DNA from: Sinonovacula constricta
Lineage: Eukaryota > Mollusca > Bivalvia > Cardiida > Solecurtidae
Direction: 5' to 3'
Length of the DNA stretch: 64,000 nucleotides
NCBI GenBank assembly: GCA_007844125.1
Contig: CM017561.1
Location: 64,461,256-64,525,255 of the forward strand
Under the pieces are notes generated by a model. It did no database searches and was not told where the DNA came from. It worked only from the letters and a program-made list of their open reading frames with translations. A program made the position numbers and the translations under genes. Positions within the stretch are counted from its first letter, which is position 1, and every line of letters starts with the position of its first letter. This document shows positions 11,317-22,127 of the stretch, one piece after another.

Positions 11317-14300
11317 TTAGATTTTTGTTGACATCTGGGTGTTGTGAATAAATTCTCCCAGTGCCTTAAATATTGTTGTTTCTAGTAGTTTGGGTGGGTA
11401 GAGGATATTTGTCTTATTAAATACCAAATTTTCCGAAAGTAAAACTTGTTCTAATTTTATCCTCTCCCCCCTGTGGTCTTCGCATTGTAGCAACAGGTGT
11501 TTGTCATCAAACCGGACCCCGCACGTGGAACAATCTGGATTTAGGTTTAGGATATATTGGCCGGTACTGCCAGGTAAAAGAGTTGTGCCCAGTCTTAATC
11601 TTGTAATACTACGTTCAATTCGAAAGTTATTTGAGTAAATTGTTGGGCGTTTTAGTGATGGTATTTTTGACCGTCCATCATTGATTTTGTCATTAATGAT
11701 TTTACAGTGTTGTTCCCATTTATTTAATAAATTTTTCCTTGATATTGAATAGATTTCAGTTGGTGCGAGGCCCGTGTGATGTCCCACCTGCAAAGCGCTC
11801 AGTCCGGCTTTGGCAGCCCCGTCAGCCCTTTCATTTCCCGAGATCCCTACATGTGCTGGACACCATGTTAGAGTGACAATGTGGCCTTTCTCCATGCACT
11901 GGTTTGCTACAATTTTGATTTGATTGAGGAGGTCAGGCCTGGATCTGCTTTTATTATTTTCTATGGAAATAAGTGATCCTAAAGAGTCCGAAAAAATAAC
12001 AGATCTTGTTTTTTCTTGTTTGTTTATCCAGCTCAAGGCCTGTAGGATGGCATTCATTTCCGCTGTATAGATGGAAGTTTTGTCTGATATTCTTTCCGAA
12101 AATGTTAGATCAATAGAAGGAATGACAAAAGCGGAAGCCACCCTACCCTTTTGGGGGGTCTTTACTTCCATCTGTATATATTTTAACCCAGTTTTTGTAT
12201 TTACTGTCCAAATGCTCCAGTGTTAGCGCCTTGATTTTATTAGGGCAGTCATTTTTAGTGAACAGTTTTGTAAGACTTAGGTCGATCTCGGGTTTTTTCA
12301 GGGTCCACGGTTCCACCTCGGCCGGGCCGAGCGTCGCCACGCCGCTCTCTTCGACACCGCAGGCTTCCACCAGGTTTTGGGTATAAGCTCCAAAAGGGAG
12401 TGGGGGTGTCTTTTCAGATCCCCTCCTTGGTGTTTTGTAGAAATAGCCGGTGCCGAAGATTTGATTCACAGGGTTGTCCGGTTTGGTACGGGCCCTGGCC
12501 CAATATCTAATTGACTGATCATCCCTCCGCAGACCTAGGGGAGGCACCCCAGCCTCTTGTTCCAATATGCTTATAGGTGTGGATTTTAGGGCCCCTAGTG
12601 CTATCCTGAGAGCTTGATTTTGTAGGCTATCAAGCTTTTTAAGATTTGTTTTGGCTGCGATGGAGTAAATTTGACAGCCATAGTCAATTTTTGGACGTAT
12701 GAGAGACTTGTAGAGTAACAGGAGACTGTGTTTATCTGAACCGAAGTCAGTCCCTTTTAACATCCTCATTAAGTTCAAGTCTCTCTGGCATCTTTCAATG
12801 ATGTCTTGTATATGACTCTTGAATGATAACCTCCTATCAAGAGTCATTCCCAGAAATTTTACCTTATCTTTAAAATTTACTTTTTCTCCCCCTAAATATA
12901 CGTCCAAATCCATCTCTTGTTTAAGTCCGAAAAGAATGCCTACAGTTTTACTTTGTGAAATTTTGAATCCCCATTTTTTTGACCACTCCCAAATGGCGTC
13001 CAATCCGCTCTGGGCTTTTTTTCTGAGCGGTATTAACAAGGAGCCAGTTAGCCATGCGCTCGAATCATCGGCGAATTGGCTCACTACCAGTCCCGTCCCT
13101 TCGACACTGCTAGGAAGGTCATTTATAAGGAGCGAGAACAGTAGTGGGGAGAGGATCGAGCCCTGTGGGGTACCCCTCTTTAGGGTTTCATGATTTGATA
13201 GTGTGTCCCCCACTTTGACTTGGATTTTCCTATCATTTAAAAACGCTCTCAGGTACCTGTAGCAGTTGCCTGTTATACCATGGTCTTTAAGTTTAGTAAG
13301 AACTCCTGCATGCCATGTCAGATCAAAAGCGGCCTGCAGGTCGAGAAAGATAGCTGCAACATACCTTCTTCTATTCCTAGCATAGATTATGTCATGTTGC
13401 AGTCTAGCGAGCTGATCTAATGTGCTCCTACCTTTTCTAAATCCGGATTGAAAGGGATTTATAATGTTTTTTGATTCTAATAGATGTTCTAAACGAGCCT
13501 TAACCATCCCCTCGAGCAATTTCCCCGCATGGGATGTCAGGCTTATGGGTCTGTATGATTTTGGTTCATTTTCAGGTTTATTTAGTTTTAGTAAAGGTAT
13601 AACTATGGCTTCTTTCCAGGTTTCGGGGTATATCCCTGTCGTCCACACCATATTAAATAATTTAAGCCAAAGTTCTAGGGCTTTTTTGGGCATATTTTTA
13701 AACAACATGTAAGAGATCCTGTCCTTGCCCGTGGCTGAGCTACTCCTAGTTCTGATTACGTCTTCAAGTTCCGAAATTGAGAAGCTATTATTGAGAGGTA
13801 TGTTATTCTCTCCTGGGAGTTCTATTTTTTCTTTGTTTTCTGACTCAAATTTTGCCTGGATTTCTAATATTTCTGTAGAGATATTTGAGTCGCTGGAGAC
13901 ATCCTTATAATGAGAGACAAGTATGTTAGCTTTCTCTATGGGGGTGACTGCGGATGTCTTATTATTTTTAGTAGTGGTATGGGGCTATAAGAATTTCCTC
14001 GAATTCTGCGGATTTTTTTCCAAAAATCAATCGAATTCGTGTTGTGATTGCACGAATTGCAGAATTCCTCCCAGTCTTGCCTCTTGGCATCTAGTATGAC
14101 CTTTGTTGCGCTTCTCTGAGCCTCCATGTACCCATTATAGTTTTCTGGACATGGATTTCTCTTTAATTTATTTAGTGATTTTTTTCGCCCCTTGACTGCA
14201 TCATTACAAGTTTTGTTCCACCACGGGACAAGGCTTCTCCCATGTTTTTTTGTCCTACTGACCGGGATGCACTCCCCCGCAATAAATAGAAACTTTTCTG

Positions 14301-15122
14301 TTAAGAGCTGACAGTGCATGTCTACATTTGTCGAGTGTATTCCATCAGGGTTAATTTCCTCGCACATTTCTTTGAATTTTTCCCAATCTGCTTTTTTGTA
14401 GTTAAATTTGGTGTCAGAATTATTTTTTGGCTCTGGCATACCATGTTTTTGAATTGAAGTGATGATTGGGAAATGATCTGAACCCCAAGTATCTTCCATT
14501 ACTCCCCAGTCCGAAAATACCGAAAGTCTTGGACTAGCTATCGTTAAGTCTAAACAAGTCAACGCTTGGCCTACTCTGGTTGGACTGCCGTCATTTAGTA
14601 GGACTTTACCTGTGTCCGTTACCCAGTTCCAAACAACCTCCCCATGACGGTCAGTACTGGTTGAACCCCAAGCTACATGGTGGGCATTGAAGTCACCAGT
14701 TATGATGCTGTCCTTCTGCTCACCTGCCAAAAGTGAGTTTAATTTGTTAATTACTTCAGGGTTCCAGCCCCTGGAGTAAAGATTGACCAGAGTTAGAGGA
14801 AATTGTTCTAAATAAAGGTTGATTATTTGCAATTCAACCTTTGTTTCCCCGTTTTGATCCCTGATGTTTTCCACAGTGACCTCTGTACATAATTGATGGA
14901 ATCTTTAACATACACTATCAGCCCCCCACATACGTGGTTGTTTGTATTCAAATGATATTTGTAGATCCCCTTGTATCCAGGTATTTTTTTAATTGCGTTT
15001 TTTGGTAATTTTGATTCCTGGATGCATATGACATGAATATCATGTTTGTCTAAATATTCCAAAATATTTGCATGTTTATGTGCAGTTAACCCCCCAGCAT
15101 TAAAGGATATTACGTTAAAGTT
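11317..15122 (-). pseudogene. LINE ORF2: APE endonuclease, reverse transcriptase, RNase H (frameshifted)
   Basis: ORF2 encodes the enzyme that nicks target DNA and copies the element RNA into it. The endonuclease occupies about 15122-13980. It shows QESKL near 15015, GDFNAHH near 14690, and a later SDHFPI. The reverse transcriptase (about 13950-12400) shows SYRPISLTS, GFRKGRSTLDQL, FLDLQAAFD, the GTPQGSILSPLL block and the catalytic FADD near 13065. The RNase H (12190-11317) shows TDGSKD, AEMNAI, FSDSLGS and NERADGAAK, which supply the four acidic residues. The reading frame breaks near 14870, near 13970 and at about 12155 in a C6/A4 run, so this copy cannot make the full protein as written. 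No clear ATG precedes the endonuclease; the frame opens just past the ORF1 stop, which suggests coupled initiation. Confidence 0.9.
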
Positions 15123-15132
15123 TCGATTGAAT

Positions 15133-17026
15133 TTATCTGCGGTTGGATGTCAGTCTTCCTTTACTAGGAATTTGGTTTTTAACTTTTCTGGGGGTTGCGG
15201 GCCTCTTCAGGGGTGTTCTTAATAGCCCGGTCGCGAACTCGGTGGGGATTTTACGGGGGGTCCCAGGAGCATGGTTTGATTTTGAGGAGTGAAGTGAGTC
15301 GTGGATTTGGAGCTTCTTTATGATCTGTTGTTTTAAAAATTTATCAAGGTTGACACCTGTTCTAATGGTGGTTTTTGCTCTAATGTCCTTGATAATATTT
15401 AACAGATCATAAATAGATATTGTTAATTTGATTTCTTTATGGTTAATGTCAATATTGTACCCAGTCCCCTTTTCTTCTTGCAGAACTTTAATATTAATGG
15501 GAGAGGACTGGGTTGCTCTATCCACTCCTCTAGAAGGTAGGGGTGTCTCTGTTGTCACTGGGGGGGGTTTTGTGGGTGTCACCTCACCGTTTTTCATTGG
15601 TTGAGGTGATAATTCCACTTCCCCTGTGGCAATAGGGACAACCTTGTTGGTAGGCAGGGACTCACCATCCAGACAGTCTTCGACTTCGTCGGGATCTGTC
15701 TCAGATTCGGAGTCGCTGCTGCTATCCGACAGGGATGATATTGAAATAGACTCATCCCCGTCCGACAGCAGGACTACGTCGTCCTCTACCACCATTTTGG
15801 TTTCTATTTCACACTCCTCAATTGTTATAGGGTGAGTGTGCACGGAACCGTCGGTTTTGTTAGTTTGGTAGCCGGGAGGTTTCCCCCCCCCGGTCACACC
15901 TCCCTAACCCCGAGGGCCGCTGAGGTCCCCCCTGGGGCACGGAACACAGAATCTGGAAACTTCCCCGTCTTCCGTCTCCTACGTGCCGCCAGAGTTTACC
16001 CTCAGCGTCCCTCACCAGGCGGTTTATTGGCCTTCCGGGGCCCTCCACCCTCCCCTGGGACTGGGGAGGGCTTGGGTTTCCCACGGGGGCCTGACCTGGC
16101 GACGGAGTGCGTGCACTGTTGTATAGGTGGGAAGAGGTGGGCGGCACTTGTGAGTTGGCTTTCTGCCACCCCACTCCTTCTCTCCTCATAAGCCAAGTCA
16201 CTTTGGCTGCCCTTATGTAAGAGGGGCAGCCCCTATAGCTCGTTGTGTGGGCGCCTTGACAATTTGTGCACTTGTTGAACTTCGCTGTGCACTGTTTAAT
16301 GCCATGCTCCCCCCCGCACTTTGCACATTTCAGTTGCCCCCGGCATCTTTGTGATTTATGGCCGAAGCCCTGGCATCTGAAGCATTTTAGTGGAGGGGCT
16401 GCATACTCTTGAACGGGAAATAATATGTCAGTTTCCCGTATTTTGACATGAGTTGGCAGCTCCCTCCCTGTAAATTTTAATAAGACTGCTGTTGACTCCC
16501 TGCCGAATTTGTTTTTTAGGCGGTATGCGGATGTTATGATTTGGCTTGGGGAAGTGGATGCAAAGTGTTCAGGTATTGTGTCTATGTCTGTGTTGAGGGG
16601 GATATTGTGAATCACCCCCTCGCTGTGTGATCCGGCAGTGAGCTCCGCAGCTTTAATTCCCACCCCCGCCAAAGATAAAGGCTTTTTCTTCAGGACGCCT
16701 ACCAGAGCCTCGGCAGACGCCATCTCTAAAAGGTAGGCCCCAGACGCAAGGGGTACTACCCTTTTGACACCTTTGCCAATTTCAGTATTTATAGCCCTGG
16801 CCATTGTGAATAATGATAAATCACCCAGATTTTTTTCCCCACCCTCCGCCCGAATAATCAATTTGTGTGGCCAGGTGCTTTTGTTAATATAATGTGACTG
16901 ATTTGGAGTTCTGGGTCTCCCTAGCAAAGGTGAGAGATTTTGCCGATCCCCACCCCCCTGCGCTCTAGTGGTGGACTGGAACATAACTCTCTTGTAGTGT
17001 TCCACAAAGTGGAAATAATATAACAC
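15133..17026 (-). pseudogene. LINE ORF1: gag-like nucleic-acid-binding protein (frameshifted)
   Basis: The first open segment, 17026-15860, encodes 388 residues. It ends its conserved part with three zinc knuckles: CFRCQGFGHKSQRC, CAKCGGEHGIKQC and CTNCQGAHTTSYRGC. These are typical of gag-like ORF1 proteins that coat LINE RNA. The second segment, 15897-15133, encodes an acidic Ser/Asp-rich stretch and a basic Pro/Lys-rich C-terminus. The two overlap by 38 bases across a run of ten C at about 15885, where one base of slippage would join them into one protein of roughly 630 residues. The break may be a true mutation or a homopolymer read error. Alternatively the downstream segment is a separate small ORF. 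Confidence 0.85.
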
Positions 17027-17367
17027 AATATATGACTTTGTGCTGATGCTCTTGCGGTTGTGTACCTAGAAGGATGATCTTCACTCCTTCTCATCTATTA
17101 AAATATTATATTATATCAAACAAATAAAAAAAGATAAAGTGCCAATATAAGTGTCCTGTTATGGACTATCACAGTTTTAAACTATTTATCACAGTATACT
17201 ATACTCTTAAAATACTAAAATATCACAGATGTTTATATATTATTTAAATCTCTCTGGTGAATGTGTTATGTGTGTATGGGGAGGTTATAGTTGTCATTAG
17301 TATTCCTCCGCTAGTGGGCTATGAGAAAAAGGGAAAATGATTTCAAGAATAAATATACCCTCACGCT

Positions 17368-17386
17368 GTAAACAAGACCAAATATT
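17368..17386. repeat. 19-base segment complementary to the LINE 3' end
   Basis: gtaaacaagaccaaatatt at 17368-17386 is the exact reverse complement of 8223-8241. In the element RNA, this segment lies about 280 bases from the 5' end and could pair with the last bases of the 3' end. Confidence 0.8.
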
Positions 17387-17668
17387 CTAGCAATAAGTAA
17401 ATAAGGTGGTTGCTTGTATTTTATTATATTATAATAATCAGAGGGATAAGTTAGAATTTTGACCAAGCAACCACAATCTGAAATAAGGCCAAAAGTGGGA
17501 GGGGTACTTAGCTTTGTAAACAAATGTACAATGGCCGACGGAAGTAGGTATGGAGTTTTGAAGGGTTGGTAAGGCGTTTTGTTGATAAGGCTAGATGAGG
17601 CGGCGTGCGGCGAAGTGTTGGCAGATATTTAGTGCGTCTGGTTGATCTGCCCGCTAGCATCGGAATGT

Positions 17669-18276
17669 GACAAACATTCTGACCAAGTTTTGTGAAGATT
17701 TGGCTATAAATGTGGCCTCTAGTGTGTTCACAAGCTTTTTCTAAGATTTGACCTAGTGACCTACTTTTCGACCCCACGTGACCCAGTTACAAACTCATCC
17801 AAGATTTTATGCAGACAAACATTCTGACTAAGTTTGGTGAAGATTTGGCTATAAATGTGGCCTCTAGTGTGTTCACAAGCTTTTTCTAAGATTTGACCTA
17901 GTGACTTCTTTTTGAACACACGTGACCCAGTTACGAACTCATCCAAGATTTCATGTAGACAAACATTCTGACCAAGTTTGGTGAAGATTGGGCTATAAAT
18001 GTGGTCTCTAGTGTGTTCACAAGTTTTTCCTAAAATTTGACCTCGTGACCTACTTTTTGACCCCAGGTGACCCAATAATGAACTCATCCAAGATTTCATG
18101 CAAACAAACATTCTGACCAAGTTTGATGAAGATTGGATAAAAATTGTGGCCTGTAGTGTGTTCACAAGGTAAATGTTGACGACGGACGACGAACGACGGA
18201 CGAAGGATGCCGGACGACGGACGAAGCGGTATCACAAAAGCTCCCCTTGAGCACGTTGTGCTCAGGTGAGCTAAAA
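17669..18276 (-). mobile_element. 145-bp tandem-core element, copy B, right part
   Basis: This continues the element interrupted at 8217 with about four units. It ends in the family's second terminus: a GACGAC-rich tract (18176-18225), then 'ctccccttgagcacg' and 'ctcaggtgagctaaaa', which form a hairpin. The open frames reading through the units are not genes. Confidence 0.85.
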
Positions 18277-19874
18277 ATGATATGATAAAATGTTTGATAC
18301 AGCATATACATGTACATGTTGTATAAAGTGAGACACTACCTCTTGGGCACGCGGGCCACAACTGTGTTATGTATATATATACATAGTTAGAGGCAATTAC
18401 AGATCATTTAGTTTAATGTTGGTTAAAAAGTTGCTAACAGCTGCAACATGCTTGATTTGCCAAGAAAATCTTTTACCATAACTATAATCTAGTAATCCAA
18501 TTTGTAAATCGCATCGACATAATTATGGACATATTGACAACATCGAACTAATCATTTGTCGGAGGAAGACCCCAGACTTAAGTCTGGGTACAACCACCGG
18601 CGCCACCACAAGAGAGGTGTATTAACGGACGTCACAATGATTTAACAATGTTAGCTACTTCAGCAAAAATATTTTAAAAAATGTTTATTTGACCAACTGT
18701 TTTGAATGCAACTTAACATTAAAGACTGAATAAAATTAGATAACCTGTTTTCAATGGGAAGAAATCATAGTCTAAAAGACATAACGTAAAATGATATTAA
18801 CCTGTTCAATAATTGGGCCATGAAATAGCATGTCGTACATTTTTGTTACATTACACATATACAATTATAGCAAAACTGGCAATGTCCAGCTAATTTTTGG
18901 TATAGAAAGAGCTAAGTGCTCGGCCACTGGCATCCCGCCAGGCATGAGGACTTAAGACATAATTATCATAATGCTTCTACTGTGACAAAAGTAGTAAAAT
19001 GAAGTTACAATAATTTGATGAGTTAAAAAAAATAATTTTGCTAAATCCATTTTGTTTGAGTTTTACAAAGACAAATCCACATACAATGTAATATGTTGCT
19101 ATTTAAAGTCATATATTTAAAGTTATAAATGTGGATTTCCATGTAGTAATAAAAATGATAATCACCTTCAAACAACTGAATTAAAGCACATATTCATTTC
19201 AAAAAGCCCGTATGTGCCAAAAGTTTTCATAGAAGAGCAACAAATAATAAAATTATAAAGTTTATGAATAAATGAATATTTTCAAATGAAACAACTATTT
19301 TTATGGAAGTTTTTTTAAACTATGTACCTACAAAGTAAGCATAATAACACAAACACAAATATGAATAAATGTCAACAAGGAGAATAATAAAGACTTTATA
19401 AGGACAGTTAGCTTTTGTACAAAATAATCATAGCAACATGAACATTTCATGTAAAGATTATTGCTCTCATAAATTATCATAACAAATGATTATTTCACAT
19501 AATTATTATAACAGTTATAATGATATACTAAGCATTTTTAAATGTAAAGCTGTTTTTGTAAAATGGATCAAATACACTCTTTTTTCAACATATATCTTAT
19601 AATGGCTCTATATGTATAATATATTCTAGTTTATGACCATATGTTCTAATAGAGTTCCAAATAGATAACAATAATAACTAGGATAATCACACCTGATAAA
19701 AAGACCTTAGGTTTATACACTTCACTGAAAATACCTTATTAAAGCTCATATATATTTTACAATAAAGTTTCATAAAGATATTTGTAACTTATTTTAATCT
19801 AATAATAATAATCACTGATAATGTGAGAGATTTAATTTTTGTAATAATAAAGCATAGTGGATTCTCATGACAAT
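18277..19874. other. No gene recognised; may include 3' UTR of the ApoL-like gene
   Basis: Very AT-rich DNA downstream of the minus-strand gene. A second copy of the motif gggtacaaccaccggcgcca lies at 18563-18603 beside the palindrome cccagacttaagtctggg. I see no other structure. Confidence 0.5.
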
Positions 19875-21872
19875 TTATTGTTTCTTTGATTTTAAGTCAA
19901 CCACCATCTCCAGCACAGCGTGTCTGAGGAAACCGAGAACCCGCAAGTCATGATCAATTGTGCACCTGCTGACATGATCCATGAGAACTTTGGAAACAAA
20001 GTAGTCCATGTTTTGTCTTGCTATAACCATCTTTTTCTCTTTGTTCTGCTCAGAGCTTGTGAATTCAATGGTTCCCGGATTCTTCTTGCACCAAACCTCG
20101 ACTGTATCCAGTTTTGCCAGAGGTTGTAGCTCGCTATGATGATCTTCCCAGTACATGTCATGCTTACACTTATTCCATTCTACCTTCAAACACTTTTCAA
20201 CATTTTCACTGAAATGCTCACAGAGCTCAAACATTTTCAAAACTATTGTATCAGATGAGCCATGTCCTTGTGGTTTATAAACAATATACTCTGCCACATC
20301 CTGAAACGGAACAAATTTTCGCAGTGTTGACAATGAAACATGGCGATTGACTACTTTTGAGGCATGAACCTTCATCAGGCGTTCTTCATTCTGAAAATCC
20401 CCAGCAATGATTAATTTGCGTTGCGCATGATTCTTAAGGAAAGAAGCCACATCCTTCATAAATAGTGCCTTTTCTGCTTTATCTGAAGGACTCAAAACAT
20501 TGGCAATGCAAAATGACTGACCATCCATCTGGATGTTGACTATCAGACACCGTCCTCTAAGATTTTTATCTTGGTCAGCTGCCGATTCCTCTTGTGGGAT
20601 TATATTATCCATAAATTCTTTTGTCATCAGAAAGCAAACTCCACTTTCTTTTTCAGGATCAGTACTCTGAAGGTACACTCCAAATGTTGCCCACAAGGCA
20701 GGATCACTCATGGCTTTCATGTTCTGCAGGCAAACAACTGACTTTGGTCCCACTTTCCAAGCAGCATAGAGGATTATTGTCAGGTATGTGAAGAGAGACA
20801 TACATGTACCTTTACAGTTCATCAAGTAACAGGACAATTTGTCTTTGGCTTTGGGTGGAGGAGGCTGCTGATAATGCATGCATACAACAGACTGAATGTA
20901 TGGTAGTATTTGTTTAGCTGGAAGCATCCTCTGCAGAATTTGGTCCAGAATGTGTTCAAGTTGCTGTTCACACCCCTCACTCTTGATCATCTTCACAAAA
21001 GTCAGGAAACTTTTGAACTCATTGACTGCCTCGTAAAGTTCATGTTCTATCTCTTTTACTTCTTTCTCAAGTTGTTCTACCCTCAGCCTTAAATCTTGTG
21101 ATGATTCATGTCCTTCTCCTGATTTCAGGCTAATTGATGCTGTGACAAGGTCATATATATTTAACGGCAAAAGAGCAACATTTATAATTAATCCAACTTT
21201 TGCAAAACGAGATACTTTAGTACCTCCTTTCGAAATTCCCTTTAAATGACCTGACAATTTATTCCCTGGTTTGCTTTTCACATGTTTGCTAATAACACCG
21301 TGTACCTTCTTCAAATTATCTAATTTAATAGCTGCCATAGCTTTTTTCTGGAAAGAATCCTTTTCACCATCTTTACTCACTACTGGGATAGGGTTTGGGT
21401 TGGGTTCTGGGGATCTGGACATTTCTGGTTCTTCATTGGACACATCATCTTCCTCAATTTCAAGTGTTTCTAAATATGATAAAATATCAATCTCCGTACC
21501 TATCAGAATATCTAGCAGTTTCTTAATTCCAAGTGTGTTCTGGTGGTCTTTCTCAATTGTTTCTTCAATCTCTTTCATAACCTTGGATGTTTTCAAGTCT
21601 TTAACAGCTTTGGATATGAAACTTACACCCTGGCTTGCGACAGCAACACCCGTGCCTGCAATAACAGCTGAGGCTCCCGCAGAGAATGGAGCTAATGCAG
21701 CACCTATGCCAACAATTATCCCACATAAGGACAAAGTTGAGCCAGCTACCTGACCTTTTTTTGATGCCGTATGATATCTATCAAGCTCATCTGCAAGATT
21801 CTTCAGTTCCTGAACAGTCAAATGCCGTTGCTTTTTCCACTCATTAAGCTTTGCAATTATGGTTTCATCCAT
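19875..21872 (-). CDS. Apolipoprotein-L-like protein fused to a degenerate EEP (LINE-endonuclease-like) domain
   Basis: A 665-residue uninterrupted frame. Residues 1-40 are helical and charged. Residues 43-80 form a Gly/Ala-rich hydrophobic hairpin (GIIVGIGAALAPFSAGASAV) like the pore region of apolipoprotein L proteins. Residues 226-280 hold a second hydrophobic segment and a coiled coil (LRLRVEQLEKEVKEIEHEL), as in the ApoL C-terminal part. From about 345 the chain follows the strand order of EEP endonucleases: LSCYLMNCKG, VVCLQN (382-384, where the enzyme has QE), SGVCFLM, the CLIVNIQMDG strand, and LIIAGDFQ (491-494, where the enzyme has GDFN). No SDH motif is visible. Key residues are therefore substituted, and catalysis is unlikely. 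ATG at 21872 has a good context (aacaATGG), and an in-frame stop lies upstream. A strong acceptor at 21922 suggests an upstream non-coding exon. AATAAA overlaps the stop codon. ApoL-type proteins act on membranes; the role of the fusion is unknown. Confidence 0.85.
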   Translation of the reverse strand: MDETIIAKLNEWKKQRHLTVQELKNLADELDRYHTASKKGQVAGSTLSLCGIIVGIGAALAPFSAGASAVIAGTGVAVASQGVSFISKAVKDLKTSKVMKEIEETIEKDHQNTLGIKKLLDILIGTEIDILSYLETLEIEEDDVSNEEPEMSRSPEPNPNPIPVVSKDGEKDSFQKKAMAAIKLDNLKKVHGVISKHVKSKPGNKLSGHLKGISKGGTKVSRFAKVGLIINVALLPLNIYDLVTASISLKSGEGHESSQDLRLRVEQLEKEVKEIEHELYEAVNEFKSFLTFVKMIKSEGCEQQLEHILDQILQRMLPAKQILPYIQSVVCMHYQQPPPPKAKDKLSCYLMNCKGTCMSLFTYLTIILYAAWKVGPKSVVCLQNMKAMSDPALWATFGVYLQSTDPEKESGVCFLMTKEFMDNIIPQEESAADQDKNLRGRCLIVNIQMDGQSFCIANVLSPSDKAEKALFMKDVASFLKNHAQRKLIIAGDFQNEERLMKVHASKVVNRHVSLSTLRKFVPFQDVAEYIVYKPQGHGSSDTIVLKMFELCEHFSENVEKCLKVEWNKCKHDMYWEDHHSELQPLAKLDTVEVWCKKNPGTIEFTSSEQNKEKKMVIARQNMDYFVSKVLMDHVSRCTIDHDLRVLGFLRHAVLEMVVDLKSKKQ

Positions 21873-21921
21873 TGTTACTTGTATTTTTTATGTCTTTAAC
21901 TTCTGCTAGGACTATTCAAAT
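21873..21921 (-). other. Probable 5' UTR exon segment of the ApoL-like gene
   Basis: On the minus strand a pyrimidine-rich tract ending in ttctttcttgcag stands just before 21921, 49 bases ahead of the start codon. This is a good splice acceptor, implying that a non-coding first exon lies further upstream. That exon was not located. Confidence 0.55.
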
Positions 21922-22127
21922 CTGCAAGAAAGAAAAAATATTTTATATTCCCATTAAATGAATTAGGCTAACAGAACATGTAAAGAACATTACCTGTCAC
22001 TCTAAGACTTAGACTTCTTGTTGCAAGTAAGTACATGCCCAGTCTTCATGCAAGAGATAAACATTTATATCCTATCCTATTATACATTGCAGTTCAACAA
22101 AGTTATACTTTTTCACAATAAACAAAA

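Larger units (their letters stand above)
8218..17668 (-). mobile_element. I/Nimb-type non-LTR retrotransposon (LINE), about 9.45 kb
   Basis: The LINE lies in antisense orientation. Its 5' region is 17668-17027, its gag-like ORF1 17026-15133, its ORF2 about 15122-11317, and its long 3' region 11316-8218. It interrupts a 145-bp-repeat element. The 22 bases at 8196-8217 and 17669-17690 are identical except for one position, as expected for a target-site duplication, though the host sequence is itself repetitive. A perfect 8-bp hairpin lies near the 3' end (8243-8270). A zinc-knuckle ORF1 plus an APE-RT-RNase H ORF2 is the known layout of the I/Nimb group. Several frameshifts break the ORFs in this copy. 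The 3' region is unusually long, so a composite element cannot be ruled out. Confidence 0.8.
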
